Source of the DNA: an uncultured bacterium
Lineage (GTDB): Bacteria; Cyanobacteriota; Vampirovibrionia; Gastranaerophilales; Gastranaerophilaceae
Length of the DNA: 63,095 nucleotides
Direction: 5' to 3'
NCBI GenBank assembly: GCA_949284715.1
Contig: CASDWH010000019.1
Location: 1-63,095 of the forward strand
The translations under genes and the position numbers were made by a program. This document shows positions 53,037 through 62,410 of the stretch, piece by piece. The notes under the pieces were generated by a model. The model had not been told where the DNA came from and ran no database searches. It saw only the letters and a list, made by a program, of their open reading frames with translations. Every line of letters begins with the position of its first letter. Position 1 is the first letter of the stretch.

Positions 53037-54863
53037 ATGAAATTAAGCGATACGACAGCAGAAAATTCTTATAAGTATTTATGGCTATTATCAAAAATAT
53101 TCCCGTATATAAAACCGTATATGGCGCGTGTAATTGCCGGTTTTCTGGTCGCTGTCCCGCTTGGACTCCTTGACGGTGTTGTTGCATTCTCGCTAAAACC
53201 TTACATGGACTATGTAGTAGGGCAGAAGAATCTGGTTTTTTCTCTGCTAGGACATACGTATAGTATTCCGTATCTCTTGCTGGGTACGATTATCCCGTTT
53301 GGTGTTATCGGTTTTGCTCTCTTTCAGGGCGTATTAAGGTATCTTAATGACTATATTTCCGAATGGACAAGCCAGAAAATTACTAATGCAGTAAAAATTT
53401 CGTTGTTTAAAACCCTTCTAAAAATGGATACGAAATTTTATGATGAAAATAGTTCCGGAATAGTACTTTCCAGGTTCTTAACAGACCCCGATACCGCCTC
53501 CAGAGGGATTGTTCAAAATATCAAAACAATTATAACAAGTACCTGTGGTGCTTTAGGTTTAATCTGTGTTATGCTCTACAGTTCTTGGAAACTTGCTCTC
53601 ATCGGGGTTGTTGTTCTGTGTGCCGCCTTTATTCCTGTAGCGCTTATAAGAAAAAGGGTTAAGCAAGCCTCCAACCAGAGCATGGTAATCGGCGGTAATA
53701 TTACTACTAATATAAACGAAACTTATTCCGGTAATAAGGTTATGACTGCATATTGTCTGCAAGAACGTCAGGAAAAAGCTTTTATTGAACAAATCCACGA
53801 GTCTTTTGATGTAGCAATGACCCTTATCAAACGCGCCGGCTGGATGTCGCCGTTAATGTACTTAATCGCCTCCTGCGGTATTGCTATCGTTCTCTGGTAC
53901 GGTACAGGGCTTATTCTGAAAGGTGAAATGACTGCAGGATGTTTTGCATCGTTTGTAACCTCGCTTTTATTATTATATAAACCGGTTAAAACCCTCGGAA
54001 ATACACTTACAGGACTTCAAACAATATTTGTAGCTATGGGGCGGATATTTGAACTCTTTGACATGGAGCCGGAACTGAAAGAAACGAAAAACCCTAAAAT
54101 ATTAGAAGAAATTAAATCTTCTATAGTATTTAATAATGTTTCCTTCGGCTATATTCCGGAACATCCGGTTTTAAAAAATATTAATCTTGAAGTGAAAAAA
54201 GGTGAAACTCTTGCAATTGTCGGAAACTCCGGCGGCGGAAAATCTACGCTTGTGAACCTTCTTCCGCGGTTTTATGACGTTAATTCCGGTGCAATAACTA
54301 TTGATGGGATTGATATAAAAGAATATTCTCTTACCAGTCTTAGAAAACATATTGCAATGGTGTTCCAGGATAATTTTCTTTTCTCCGGTACAATCAGAGA
54401 AAATATTCTAATGGGTAATTATGAAGCCTCTTCAAAAGATTTGGAACAGGCAATTGAATCAGCTCACCTTTCCGAGGTGCTGGAAACCCTCCCCGACGGA
54501 ATTGATACATTACTGGGCGAACGCGGAACAACACTCTCTGGAGGACAAAGACAGCGGGTGGCAATTGCAAGAGCTATGGTACGTAACGCTCCTGTTGTTA
54601 TTCTTGATGAAGCAACATCAGCTCTTGATAACAAATCCGAGGCTATTGTACAAAAAGCGCTTGACAACCTTATGAAAAACAAAACAGTATTTGTAATTGC
54701 ACACAGGCTTTCAACTATAAAAAATGCTGACCGCATAGCCGTAATTAATGAGGGTGAACTGGTTGAACTGGGGACACACGATGAACTAATTGCTAATGAA
54801 AACGGGCAGTATAGGGCGTTGTATGAAATGCAGTTTAGAAAACAGGAGGCTGTTGAGGTTTAA
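53037..54863 (+). CDS. MsbA-type ABC exporter
   Basis: A 608-residue half-transporter, probably a homodimeric lipid or drug flippase. ATG 53037 is preceded by GAAGGGAGA; five upstream codons are unsupported. Residues 1-330 hold six membrane helices. The nucleotide-binding domain has Walker A GNSGGGKST, Q-loop VFQDN, signature LSGGQRQRV, Walker B VVILDEATSALD and the H-loop IAHRLSTI. Sequence style is that of MsbA/LmrA proteins, which suits a cell with lipid A, but the substrate cannot be shown. Confidence 0.9.
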   Translation: MKLSDTTAENSYKYLWLLSKIFPYIKPYMARVIAGFLVAVPLGLLDGVVAFSLKPYMDYVVGQKNLVFSLLGHTYSIPYLLLGTIIPFGVIGFALFQGVLRYLNDYISEWTSQKITNAVKISLFKTLLKMDTKFYDENSSGIVLSRFLTDPDTASRGIVQNIKTIITSTCGALGLICVMLYSSWKLALIGVVVLCAAFIPVALIRKRVKQASNQSMVIGGNITTNINETYSGNKVMTAYCLQERQEKAFIEQIHESFDVAMTLIKRAGWMSPLMYLIASCGIAIVLWYGTGLILKGEMTAGCFASFVTSLLLLYKPVKTLGNTLTGLQTIFVAMGRIFELFDMEPELKETKNPKILEEIKSSIVFNNVSFGYIPEHPVLKNINLEVKKGETLAIVGNSGGGKSTLVNLLPRFYDVNSGAITIDGIDIKEYSLTSLRKHIAMVFQDNFLFSGTIRENILMGNYEASSKDLEQAIESAHLSEVLETLPDGIDTLLGERGTTLSGGQRQRVAIARAMVRNAPVVILDEATSALDNKSEAIVQKALDNLMKNKTVFVIAHRLSTIKNADRIAVINEGELVELGTHDELIANENGQYRALYEMQFRKQEAVEV

Positions 54864-54908
54864 AATACGCTCAGAGCCGCGTTCTACCCAGCAGCTTTTA
54901 GCGTTGAG

Positions 54909-56039
54909 TTATATATTGTCTGTAATCGGAATTTCGTCAAACTGTAATTTCGTAAGTGCTTCATCTTCTATTTGTATTGCAATATCCTTGTATTTCTTAA
55001 TATTTGTTAAATACTCGTCGCGTACAGCTTTTGCATAATCAAGAAGTTTTTGTGACTGTTTTGCTCCTCCGTGGTTTTTTATAAAAACTGCTCTATCAAC
55101 AATAATTTGAATATGTGTCCTTAAATTATCAAGCATATTGGGGTTCTCGTTAATCTGTCTTATAACAGGTGCATTAGAACGGGTGTTGTTGCATCTCTGG
55201 CATTCCCAGATTGTAACTTCACCGTTTTCACTGTCCGGCGTGATGTGTTCAAGGGTTGCAGCCGAATACATTAACAGCCTTTCACCTATTTCCTCCGGTG
55301 AGCGGTCTTTGTACTTCATTATAAACGCTGAAACTGAATCCTCCGATGTAGGCATCTTTTCTGCAAACGAGATTAGTTTGTCACGGGTTTGTTTATCCTC
55401 AATCTTTGCAGCAAACTCATTTACATCATTAAGAAATATTTTCCGTTTGAATTTCACAGAACGTTTTTTTAGTATAAATTCCTTTGCGGTTTTGGTTATT
55501 GCAAGCAGCTCTTGTTTGTCTTTATTATTCTCTAAATCTGCGGTAAAAGTTTTCATTTGATTAAGAATGGTAAGCTGTGCGCCAACCAGACTGCTTTCGT
55601 ATTCAAAAGAAAGAAGAATAATAAGTTCTTGAAGATCAATACCCGGATATTTTTGTGCAAGCGGTTTAATTATTTGCATAATATTGTATTCTACGGGTTT
55701 CATATAATCTTCAAACTGTTCTAATGCATTTATGGCAGTAATACAGGAAACACTGAATACACCTGCCGCCGGAAGTGCTTTAACTTTATCAAGCGGAATC
55801 ATCTGTTTGCCGCAGCACGGGCATGGAAGGTTAAGTTTTAGCAGGTTCTTAAGCCAGTATTTAGGATATGTTTCGGAAAATTTGCCCGTAAATTGAACAC
55901 TATCCATGCTGTACGGGTAGTAATTTATCTCTCCGTATTTTGCAGAATCATCAGCCATTGTCATGCAGCATCTTCCTTTTGAATTCTTAGTATAATTTGT
56001 TTTGCCCGAATAGAAATTATTGACCGCTAATATTTTCAT
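54909..56039 (-). CDS. HNH-like protein with N-terminal Cys cluster
   Basis: A 376-residue protein of unknown role. Near residue 73 CPCCGKQM looks like a zinc-binding knuckle. Near 265-290 TLEHITPDSENGE, then WECQRCNNTRSNAP, has the His-Asn/Cys-x2-Cys arrangement of an HNH nuclease. The intervening 170 residues are helical. It could be a DNA-cleaving enzyme or a structural HNH relative. No partner gene is adjacent, and it converges on the ABC exporter. Confidence 0.6.
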   Translation of the reverse strand: MKILAVNNFYSGKTNYTKNSKGRCCMTMADDSAKYGEINYYPYSMDSVQFTGKFSETYPKYWLKNLLKLNLPCPCCGKQMIPLDKVKALPAAGVFSVSCITAINALEQFEDYMKPVEYNIMQIIKPLAQKYPGIDLQELIILLSFEYESSLVGAQLTILNQMKTFTADLENNKDKQELLAITKTAKEFILKKRSVKFKRKIFLNDVNEFAAKIEDKQTRDKLISFAEKMPTSEDSVSAFIMKYKDRSPEEIGERLLMYSAATLEHITPDSENGEVTIWECQRCNNTRSNAPVIRQINENPNMLDNLRTHIQIIVDRAVFIKNHGGAKQSQKLLDYAKAVRDEYLTNIKKYKDIAIQIEDEALTKLQFDEIPITDNI

Positions 56040-56182
56040 ACCACAATTCTACCATCTTTTAACATTCGAAGTAAAGCAGGTTTTAAATAATTGACATTAT
56101 CTACAAACCTATTACTATTAGCAGACTAGTGAAACTCAAAACAAAATTAATGAAAATAAAAAACTTCCTTATCCGTAGAGGC

Positions 56183-56211
56183 TTGACAAAGACCTGAACA
56201 TGGTAAATAAT
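56183..56211 (+). promoter_or_regulatory. promoter of the candidate small RNA
   Basis: TTGACA (56183-56188), 17-base spacer, AATAAT (56206-56211), one of the best sigma70-type promoters in the window, with no ORF downstream. Confidence 0.6.
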
Positions 56212-56217
56212 AAACAT

Positions 56218-56329
56218 GTATGAGGAAGCCCTAAGAAAATGATGCTTCCTTAGAGCTTCACTTCGTACCCTGTAAGAAAAGATAAATTAAATTCAAAAGT
56301 GCTATCAGTACCTTGATGGCACTTTTTAT
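56218..56329 (+). ncRNA. candidate small RNA, about 110 bases
   Basis: It starts from the TTGACA/AATAAT promoter and ends at an intrinsic terminator (AAAAGTGCTATCA / TGATGGCACTTTT plus Ts, 56295-56327). The 5' part can fold as AGGAAGC/GCTTCCT, or alternatively GTATGAGGAAGC with GCTTCACTTCGTAC. It does not match SRP RNA, tmRNA or RNase P features I can recall. Family unknown. The rest of 56040-56571 shows nothing else. Confidence 0.5.
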
Positions 56330-56538
56330 TATTTGTCTTTTTATATTATCACCTTCTTTCAGACCGCTTTCTCCGTAATTTGCGTGTGTCTGCGGAAGTG
56401 ATAGGCACTGACCCTAAGTATATATTACAATATTCAATGTACTTTGTCTAACCCCTTGGCAAAGGCACTTCGCCCCCTGCTCACTGCTCTTTCGCTCAAC
56501 TCGCAAAAGCTTTTTCTCACGGCTATCACACCGCTAAT

Positions 56539-56568
56539 AAAAAAGAGTCCTTTCAGGGACTCTTTTTT
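56539..56568 (-). terminator. terminator after tRNA-Gly
   Basis: AAAAAAGAGTCC / GGACTCTTTTTT with a six-base loop, directly past the tRNA 3' end on the minus strand. Confidence 0.85.
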
Positions 56569-56571
56569 ATT

Positions 56572-56643
56572 AGCGGGAGACGAGGCTCGAACTCGCGACA
56601 TCCTCCTTGGCAAGGAGGCATTCTACCACTGAATTACCCCCGC
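56572..56643 (-). tRNA. tRNA-Gly(GCC)
   Basis: Acceptor GCGGGGG pairs with CTCCCGC (one G-U). The loop TTGCCAA gives anticodon GCC, the T arm is intact, and the discriminator is U as usual for glycine. CCA is not encoded, unlike the serine and glutamate tRNAs here. Confidence 0.93.
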
Positions 56644-56729
56644 TCGGATACTATTATCATACATGGCAAAAAAAAAATTGCAAGTTTTTTATTTTATAAC
56701 TATAATATTTTTATAAGAAGGAGATTATA

Positions 56730-57335
56730 ATGGATAATTACAGTAAAGTACTTAGTTATATGCCGACTGTTATTGAAGCCTCTTCACGCGGCGAGCGTTC
56801 GTTTGATATTTTTTCAAGGCTCCTTAGAGAACGAATTATATTCCTCGGTGAAGAAATTGATGACGAGATGGCAAACTCAATTATTGCGCAGCTCCTTCTT
56901 CTTGACAGCGAAAACCCTGAAAAGGACATTATGCTGTATATTAACAGTCCTGGCGGCGTTATTACTGCCGGCATGGCCATTTACGATACTATGAACCTTA
57001 TTAAAGCTGATGTTTCAACTATATGCCTCGGGGAAGCTGCAAGCATGGGCGCTTTTCTTCTCTCTGCCGGTGCAAAAGGGAAAAGAATGGCTCTTCCAAG
57101 CGCCAGGATTATGATTCACCAACCACTCGGCGGGGCTAAAGGTCAAGCTACCGATATTGAAATCGAAGCAAAAGAAATCCTAAGAATGAAAGAAATGCTT
57201 ACCGGTATACTTGCTGAAAATTCCGGACAGCCGCTTGAAAAAGTTAAAGAAGATTGTGAGAGAGATTACTATATGTCCGCGGCTCAGGCTGTTGAGTACG
57301 GTTTAATTGATAAAGTTATTTCTTCGCAAGAATAA
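56730..57335 (+). CDS. clpP: ATP-dependent Clp protease proteolytic subunit
   Basis: A 201-residue serine protease forming the tetradecameric Clp chamber. The catalytic triad is visible: S105 in [10 protein letters not shown]130 in MIHQPLGG and D178 in [22 protein letters not shown] and YINSPGG are standard. The ribosome site GAAGGAG precedes the ATG. No clpX or tig is adjacent; the next gene is a receiver protein. Confidence 0.97.
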   Translation: MDNYSKVLSYMPTVIEASSRGERSFDIFSRLLRERIIFLGEEIDDEMANSIIAQLLLLDSENPEKDIMLYINSPGGVITAGMAIYDTMNLIKADVSTICLGEAASMGAFLLSAGAKGKRMALPSARIMIHQPLGGAKGQATDIEIEAKEILRMKEMLTGILAENSGQPLEKVKEDCERDYYMSAAQAVEYGLIDKVISSQE

Positions 57336-57440
57336 TTCCTTCTATAATCGCATATATATAATATTGCCGGCACTAGTCAAATTGTATCAAGTATGGTATA
57401 TTGTTACTTGAGAATATACCTGTATATATAGAGTTAGAAT

Positions 57441-58031
57441 ATGAATATTGATTTAGATTCGGAATTTTTAAACATTTTTTATGGTATTACAGATGCCGAT
57501 GTACCCAAAAATTTAACCCTTGATGCCCTCAAAGAACAGCTTGGAGCGGTTGTTGACCTTGTCAACCAATTGGATAAAAACTCGCGGAAATCTGTTAAAT
57601 CAATTCTTAATCCTGAACTTGATAAAGAAGTTTCCACAGCTCCCGCTATGCTTATTATTGATGATTTGGGCGTTATTACTTATCAATTAAAAGTTTTGCT
57701 TGAAAAATTCAAGTATGAAATAGATGTTTCACACGAGATTTATGATGCTGTTAATAAATACCGCAAACGTAACTATGAATTTGTAATAATGGACTTGTTT
57801 ATACCAACGGACAGAGAAGGGTTTATGCTGCTTTCAGAACTTCGCAAAATCGCCGATAATACAGGGCGCAGGCCGACAATCGGAGTTATGACCGCATCTA
57901 ACAAAAAAGAGCTTGAGCATATTTGTAAAAACCGCGGCGCAGACTTTTTCCTCGAAAAAAGTGCTGATTGGCAGCAAAAGTTATATTCAATAATAAATGA
58001 ATTTGTAAACGGTGCTACGGAGGTTAAATAA
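57441..58031 (+). CDS. receiver-domain protein with N-terminal extension
   Basis: A 196-residue protein. Residues 1-65 are a helical extension without known motif. Residues 68-190 form a response-regulator receiver with acidic D74/D75 (IIDDLG), phospho-acceptor D118 (IMDLF), the T/S of MTAS and the Lys in LEKSAD. There is no DNA-binding output, so it probably works through protein contacts in a relay. It precedes sdaAB by three bases and may be co-transcribed. Confidence 0.85.
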   Translation: MNIDLDSEFLNIFYGITDADVPKNLTLDALKEQLGAVVDLVNQLDKNSRKSVKSILNPELDKEVSTAPAMLIIDDLGVITYQLKVLLEKFKYEIDVSHEIYDAVNKYRKRNYEFVIMDLFIPTDREGFMLLSELRKIADNTGRRPTIGVMTASNKKELEHICKNRGADFFLEKSADWQQKLYSIINEFVNGATEVK

Positions 58032-58034
58032 TAA

Positions 58035-58694
58035 ATGACGGGTAGAAAAACACTGCTTGATGTAATTTCTCCCATAATGATAGGACCTTCCAGTTCTCAT
58101 ACAGCAGGCGCCGTAAGAATAGGGCTTATGGCGCGGGAAATATTTAATTCTGAAATTACTAAGGTTCATTTCAGGTTGTATAACTCTTTTGCTACAACAG
58201 GCAAGGGGCATGGCACAGACAAAGCGTTGCTCGCAGGAATCCTTGGCTGGGGGGTTGATGATACACGGATAAAGAATATATTTGACAAAGATTATGGTAT
58301 TAAGTATGAATTTGAGTTTATTGAAGATACCAATAAACCGCCAAATGCTGTTAAAATTACTCTTAATGACAAAATGATTATTCGCGCGGAGTCTGTCGGT
58401 TCAGGAGAAATCGCGGTTACTAATATAAACGGTTTCAATGTACATATTACCGGACATTATAATTCGCTTCTGCTAATATATAAGGATTTGCCAGGGGTTA
58501 TTTCTAAAGTTACTGATTTAATCCAAAGAAGAGGGGTAAATATTGCTTCTCTGCTCTGTGATAGAGATATAAAAGGCGGAAACGCTTCAATGTATATTGC
58601 TCTTGATTCTGAAATTGACCCAGAACTGGTCAGTAATATAAAAAATATCGAGTGTATTTATTTTACAGCCGGAATAAGGAAATTAAAATCATGA
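58035..58694 (+). CDS. sdaAB: L-serine dehydratase beta subunit
   Basis: A 219-residue subunit of the oxygen-labile [4Fe-4S] L-serine deaminase (serine to pyruvate and ammonia). SPIMIGPSSSHTAGAVRIG is the hallmark. An ACT-like domain covers about 145-219 (LLIYKDLPGVISKVTDLI). It overlaps sdaAA by four bases (ATGA). The two-subunit form is typical of Gram-positives and anaerobes. Confidence 0.95.
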   Translation: MTGRKTLLDVISPIMIGPSSSHTAGAVRIGLMAREIFNSEITKVHFRLYNSFATTGKGHGTDKALLAGILGWGVDDTRIKNIFDKDYGIKYEFEFIEDTNKPPNAVKITLNDKMIIRAESVGSGEIAVTNINGFNVHITGHYNSLLLIYKDLPGVISKVTDLIQRRGVNIASLLCDRDIKGGNASMYIALDSEIDPELVSNIKNIECIYFTAGIRKLKS

Positions 58695-59572
58695 TTATCA
58701 CGGAAACATTTGAAGAATTACTATCCGAGTGCAAAAAAACTAAAACCTGTATATATGAGCAGGCACAGGCAGAAGAGGCCTTTGTACAGGATTTATCTGT
58801 AGGATATTTACGTGATATTGTTTACCGTAATATTAAGGCAATGGCTGAATGCATACAAAACGGTATAAACAGTAAAGAGTTGTCAAAAAGCGGGTTATCC
58901 GGCGGTGACTGTAAGAAGTTAAAAAATTATTACAAAAATACTCCTGCGTTATTCGGGAACTTATTTGAAAAGATAACAATTTATGCGCTTGCCTCTGCTG
59001 AAGAAAATGCGCGAATGGGGAAAATTGTTGCCTGCCCTACAGCCGGCTCTTGCGGGATTGTTCCTGCGGTACTGATTACAATGACTGAAGCGGAAAATCT
59101 TACTAAAGAAGTTCAGATTAACGCGCTTATTACGGCCGGTAAAATAGGTCAGGTAATATCAAATAAAGTCCGGCTTGCAGGCGCAGCGGCAGGGTGTCAG
59201 GCAGAATGCGGGGTCGCATCAGGCATGGCGGCGGGACTTTTAACGTATATTCGCGGCGGCAGTAATGAAAAAGTTATAAATGCGGCAATTCTTGCGATAA
59301 AGAATATTTTAGGATTAACCTGTGATCCTGTGTGCGGGCTTGTAGAAGTTCCGTGTGTAAAAAGAAATCCCTTTTTGGCAATACACGCTGTAACTGCTTC
59401 TGAAATGGCTCTTGCAGGTATTGAAAGTAAAATTCCGCAGGACGAAGTTGTAGATGTCCTTGCAAGGACAGGAAATTTAATGTCGCCGGTGTTAAAAGAA
59501 ACATCACAGGGCGGGCTTGCTAAAACTAAAACAGGCATAGAACTCGAGAAACAATTGGCGGATAAGTTATGA
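58691..59572 (+). CDS. sdaAA: L-serine dehydratase alpha subunit
   Basis: A 293-residue catalytic subunit from ATG 58691. Cluster-binding Cys are in CPTAGSCGI, GCQAECG and TCDPVCGLVEVPC; ENARMGKIV and SQGGLAKTKTG are family segments. With SdaAB it feeds serine carbon to pyruvate. It overlaps the next gene by four bases. Confidence 0.95.
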   Translation: MIITETFEELLSECKKTKTCIYEQAQAEEAFVQDLSVGYLRDIVYRNIKAMAECIQNGINSKELSKSGLSGGDCKKLKNYYKNTPALFGNLFEKITIYALASAEENARMGKIVACPTAGSCGIVPAVLITMTEAENLTKEVQINALITAGKIGQVISNKVRLAGAAAGCQAECGVASGMAAGLLTYIRGGSNEKVINAAILAIKNILGLTCDPVCGLVEVPCVKRNPFLAIHAVTASEMALAGIESKIPQDEVVDVLARTGNLMSPVLKETSQGGLAKTKTGIELEKQLADKL

Positions 59573-60534
59573 ATTCATTAAAAATATTTGTAATTCAGCC
59601 TGTATCTATTGCAGGAAGGCTCATTGTTTCAAGTATAACTGACGGTATAAAACAAAATTTTAATAATGCACAGATAACAATATTTGATGAATTATTTGAC
59701 GGCAGTATCCGGCCTTTTTTAGAACAAAAATATGACGTTATTACCGGTTATGATTTTTCGCCGTTGAAAATTAAAATTGATAATAAATTAAGCGCAAAAT
59801 GTATTTGTTATTTCTCTGATAATATTGAATCAAAAACATCAGGGCCTGAGTGGGAAAAATATTTTAAATATTTATATGACAATGATGTATATACATTTTT
59901 CTGGGATAGAGAAATGATTAAGGAGTACCATTTTAAGAACCTTTATTATCTGCCGCATTTTGTTAATTTTGATGTTTATAAAGATTTAAAAACAAATCCG
60001 GAATTTGATGTAATGTTTGCTGGGCGGCTTGATACTGATTTACGTTTACGTTTTTTTGAAGGACTTAGCAAACGGCTGCCGGATTTAAGATTTGCGTGGT
60101 ATGCGATAGAAAGACATTATAAAGACGCACTTGAAAGAACATTGGACAGGGAATTTATAAAGACAGCTTATCAAGGGTTTATTGATAATGAGCCTCAGAT
60201 GGCAAAAGCAATAAATAATGCCAAAATTCTTTTTAATATCAATGCACAGGGAATTTCATCGCTTAACTATAGAACTATTCAAACGGTCGCCTGTAAGCGT
60301 CTTATGATAAGCGATAAGCGGGGAGAGCTTTCTTTATTTGAGGGAAATATGCCGTATTATAATGATATTGATGATTTAGTAAAAAAGATACGGTTCTATA
60401 TAGATAATAACCAGGAATATAATAAAGTTACAGAGGCTTGCTGGAAAATCGGGTATGCCAATTATAATTCGGGAGAGAATGTTAAATTTATGTTTGATAA
60501 GGTATTAACAGCCGACGCTCAGTCCTGCACATAA
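59569..60534 (+). CDS. CgeB-like glycosyltransferase
   Basis: A 321-residue protein resembling the CgeB / GT4-like family: a Rossmann-like N-terminal half, then FDVMFAGRLD, a region with FINNEPQM-like contact (GFIDNEPQMAKAINNAKILFNI), and the nucleotide-sugar-binding NYRTIQTVACKRLMISDKRG. Acceptor unknown. The ATGA overlap with sdaAA suggests one transcript without an obvious shared function. The 3' end overlaps the convergent SDR gene by 30 bases. Confidence 0.7.
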   Translation: MNSLKIFVIQPVSIAGRLIVSSITDGIKQNFNNAQITIFDELFDGSIRPFLEQKYDVITGYDFSPLKIKIDNKLSAKCICYFSDNIESKTSGPEWEKYFKYLYDNDVYTFFWDREMIKEYHFKNLYYLPHFVNFDVYKDLKTNPEFDVMFAGRLDTDLRLRFFEGLSKRLPDLRFAWYAIERHYKDALERTLDREFIKTAYQGFIDNEPQMAKAINNAKILFNINAQGISSLNYRTIQTVACKRLMISDKRGELSLFEGNMPYYNDIDDLVKKIRFYIDNNQEYNKVTEACWKIGYANYNSGENVKFMFDKVLTADAQSCT

Positions 60535-61200
60535 GTTGATTGACTGCCCTGTTATTCCTTTGGCTTTGTCAGAAATTAAATACTGCACAAGATTAGCTAT
60601 TTCAACGGGTTCTACAAACCGTTTTTGCGGAATTGTATCAATGATTTCATCACGCGAAAATCCGCTGTCCTCTATTGAATTACTTCCAAGTTCTGTTTCT
60701 ACCCAGCCGGGGTTAATTGTGTTAACCGTTATATTGAATTCGGCAAACTCCAGCGCAAGTGCCTTAGTCATGCCGATAAGCCCGGATTTCGCCGCAGAAT
60801 ATGCGCTTGCGCCGGCTTCTCCCATGACTCCGCTTATTGAGCCAATATTTACTATACGGCCGAATTTTCGCTTCTTCATTCCATTTGCTGCACGCGATAT
60901 AAGATATAAAGGTGCGGTTAAATCGGTGTTTATTATAGATTGAATATCTTTGAGGCTTAATTTTTCAGTTTCAGCCCAGATATAAGCACCTGCATTGTTT
61001 ACAAGGACATCTATTTCATTTGTTTCAATATAATCTCCGAGTTTTATAAGCTCTTCCGGTTTTGTTAAATCTGCCGCAAGATAATTTTTGTATTTTTTAA
61101 GCAAGTCTAAATTTCTTCCTGTAGTGAAGATTTCTCCGTCAAGGGTTTCTGCAATAACTTTTCCTATTCCTTTGGTTGCACCGGTAACAAGTATTTTCAT
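60505..61200 (-). CDS. short-chain dehydrogenase/reductase (FabG-like)
   Basis: A 231-residue SDR. The NAD(P)-binding TGATKGIGK at the N-terminus, NNAGA near 85, the catalytic Ser of IGSISG, YSAAKSG (Tyr and Lys) and NPGWVETE are all present. The substrate is unknown; 3-oxoacyl-ACP reductases look alike, but the pairing with a radical SAM gene (ATGA overlap, 61197-61200) suggests a specialised pathway. Confidence 0.92.
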   Translation of the reverse strand: MKILVTGATKGIGKVIAETLDGEIFTTGRNLDLLKKYKNYLAADLTKPEELIKLGDYIETNEIDVLVNNAGAYIWAETEKLSLKDIQSIINTDLTAPLYLISRAANGMKKRKFGRIVNIGSISGVMGEAGASAYSAAKSGLIGMTKALALEFAEFNITVNTINPGWVETELGSNSIEDSGFSRDEIIDTIPQKRFVEPVEIANLVQYLISDKAKGITGQSINLCAGLSVGC

Positions 61201-62285
61201 TTTTTAACCCTTTCTTTCAGTTCAAGCTCACAGCACATCTGGCAGGCGCCAAATACCCCGCCTGATGCTTTTAAATTCTTTCTGAAACAGCAATAATGAG
61301 GTTTGTTAAAAAGCTCTTTTATACTATTTTCTTTTACGCTGCCTATTTTCATTGACAGGCACGGATATATATCACCTTCCGGATTTATCATCATATTGGT
61401 GTAGGGATATTTACAAGGTTTATATATTTCTGTAACCGGTGTATCTGCCGGAGTTTTAAAAAACTCTTCAATTGAGTCAAAAGGTGATTTTGTATACTCA
61501 AATTTTGGAGCAAATCTGATTTTTACTTTTGATTTTCTGCTCATTGATTCAAGCTCTTTATAGACTTCTCTAAAATGTTTCATATCGAAATAAGGTTCTA
61601 TAGGATAGTTTGCCGTAAATTCCGGAATAAACGAGTCTGCAAGTATTGAATTCTGTTTAAGGTTGTTATTCCTTAAAAAGGATATTGAAAAGAATTCAAA
61701 TCCCATTTTATCACATAGTTTATAAAGTTTGGGTAAAGAATCGAGATTATCTTTAAGCACGATTGTTTTAATATCTATCATAGGCGGTTTTTTGAGTTTT
61801 TGAACATTTTCCAGATTTGTAATAATTTTGTTAAAAATTCCATTTTGTCCGCGGTTTTGGTCGTGAACTTCACCATATCCGTCAAGCGATACCGATAAAA
61901 GCATAAGTTTTGAGCGTTCAAACTCTTTTATAATTTCAGGTGTAATTAATATTCCGTTAGATACAAGGTGGGTTTTATTAAGTATTTTTTTTGAAAGATA
62001 GTTAAGAATATCCGGAAAATCTTTTCTTATAAGCGGTTCACCGCCAACCAGAGTAACAATTGCATAAAACGGAAGCTGGTCAATTACTTTGAACCACTCT
62101 TCTTTTTTTAATTCATTTTTCTTGCGTTCATCACCAATATAGCAGTACGGGCAGTTGAGGTTACAGCGGTATGTCAGTTCAAAAAAATACCTTAAAGGTA
62201 TAACAGCCCTGCCATACCGGTTGTTGTATGAGAGTGAGGTATAGAGATTTCTTACATTATCAAAAATATTTGAAAAATTAACCAT
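61197..62285 (-). CDS. radical SAM/SPASM protein
   Basis: A 362-residue radical SAM enzyme. The cluster motif is CNLNCPYC in the first 50 residues, followed by VGGEPLIRKDF and SVSLDGYGEVHDQNRG. A C-terminal SPASM-like region has CKYPYTNMMINPEGDIYPC, then CCFRK and CQMCC, which bind extra Fe-S clusters. Such proteins modify peptides or sugars or act in cofactor synthesis. No precursor peptide gene is evident. It forms an operon with the downstream SDR. Confidence 0.92.
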   Translation of the reverse strand: MVNFSNIFDNVRNLYTSLSYNNRYGRAVIPLRYFFELTYRCNLNCPYCYIGDERKKNELKKEEWFKVIDQLPFYAIVTLVGGEPLIRKDFPDILNYLSKKILNKTHLVSNGILITPEIIKEFERSKLMLLSVSLDGYGEVHDQNRGQNGIFNKIITNLENVQKLKKPPMIDIKTIVLKDNLDSLPKLYKLCDKMGFEFFSISFLRNNNLKQNSILADSFIPEFTANYPIEPYFDMKHFREVYKELESMSRKSKVKIRFAPKFEYTKSPFDSIEEFFKTPADTPVTEIYKPCKYPYTNMMINPEGDIYPCLSMKIGSVKENSIKELFNKPHYCCFRKNLKASGGVFGACQMCCELELKERVKK

Positions 62286-62361
62286 TTGTATTTATTATAA
62301 TTCTCTAAATTAACAATGTATAGTAGAGGTAATTATTTAAAATATTTTAATAGAAATTATA

Positions 62362-62388
62362 AATAAAAAGCCCGGCTTTTAGCCGGGC
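62362..62388 (-). terminator. terminator of the glycine-rich gene
   Basis: GCCCGGC-TAAAA-GCCGGGC followed by TTTTTATTT on the minus strand, 23 bases past the stop at 62411. Confidence 0.85.
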
Positions 62389-62410
62389 GTGTATTGTTAT
62401 GAAACAATAT

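Noticed and set aside
56444-56632. 62-codon ORF near tRNA-Gly
   Set aside because: Its C-terminal LLAGDEARTRDILL is the antisense reading of tRNA-Gly; no ribosome site.
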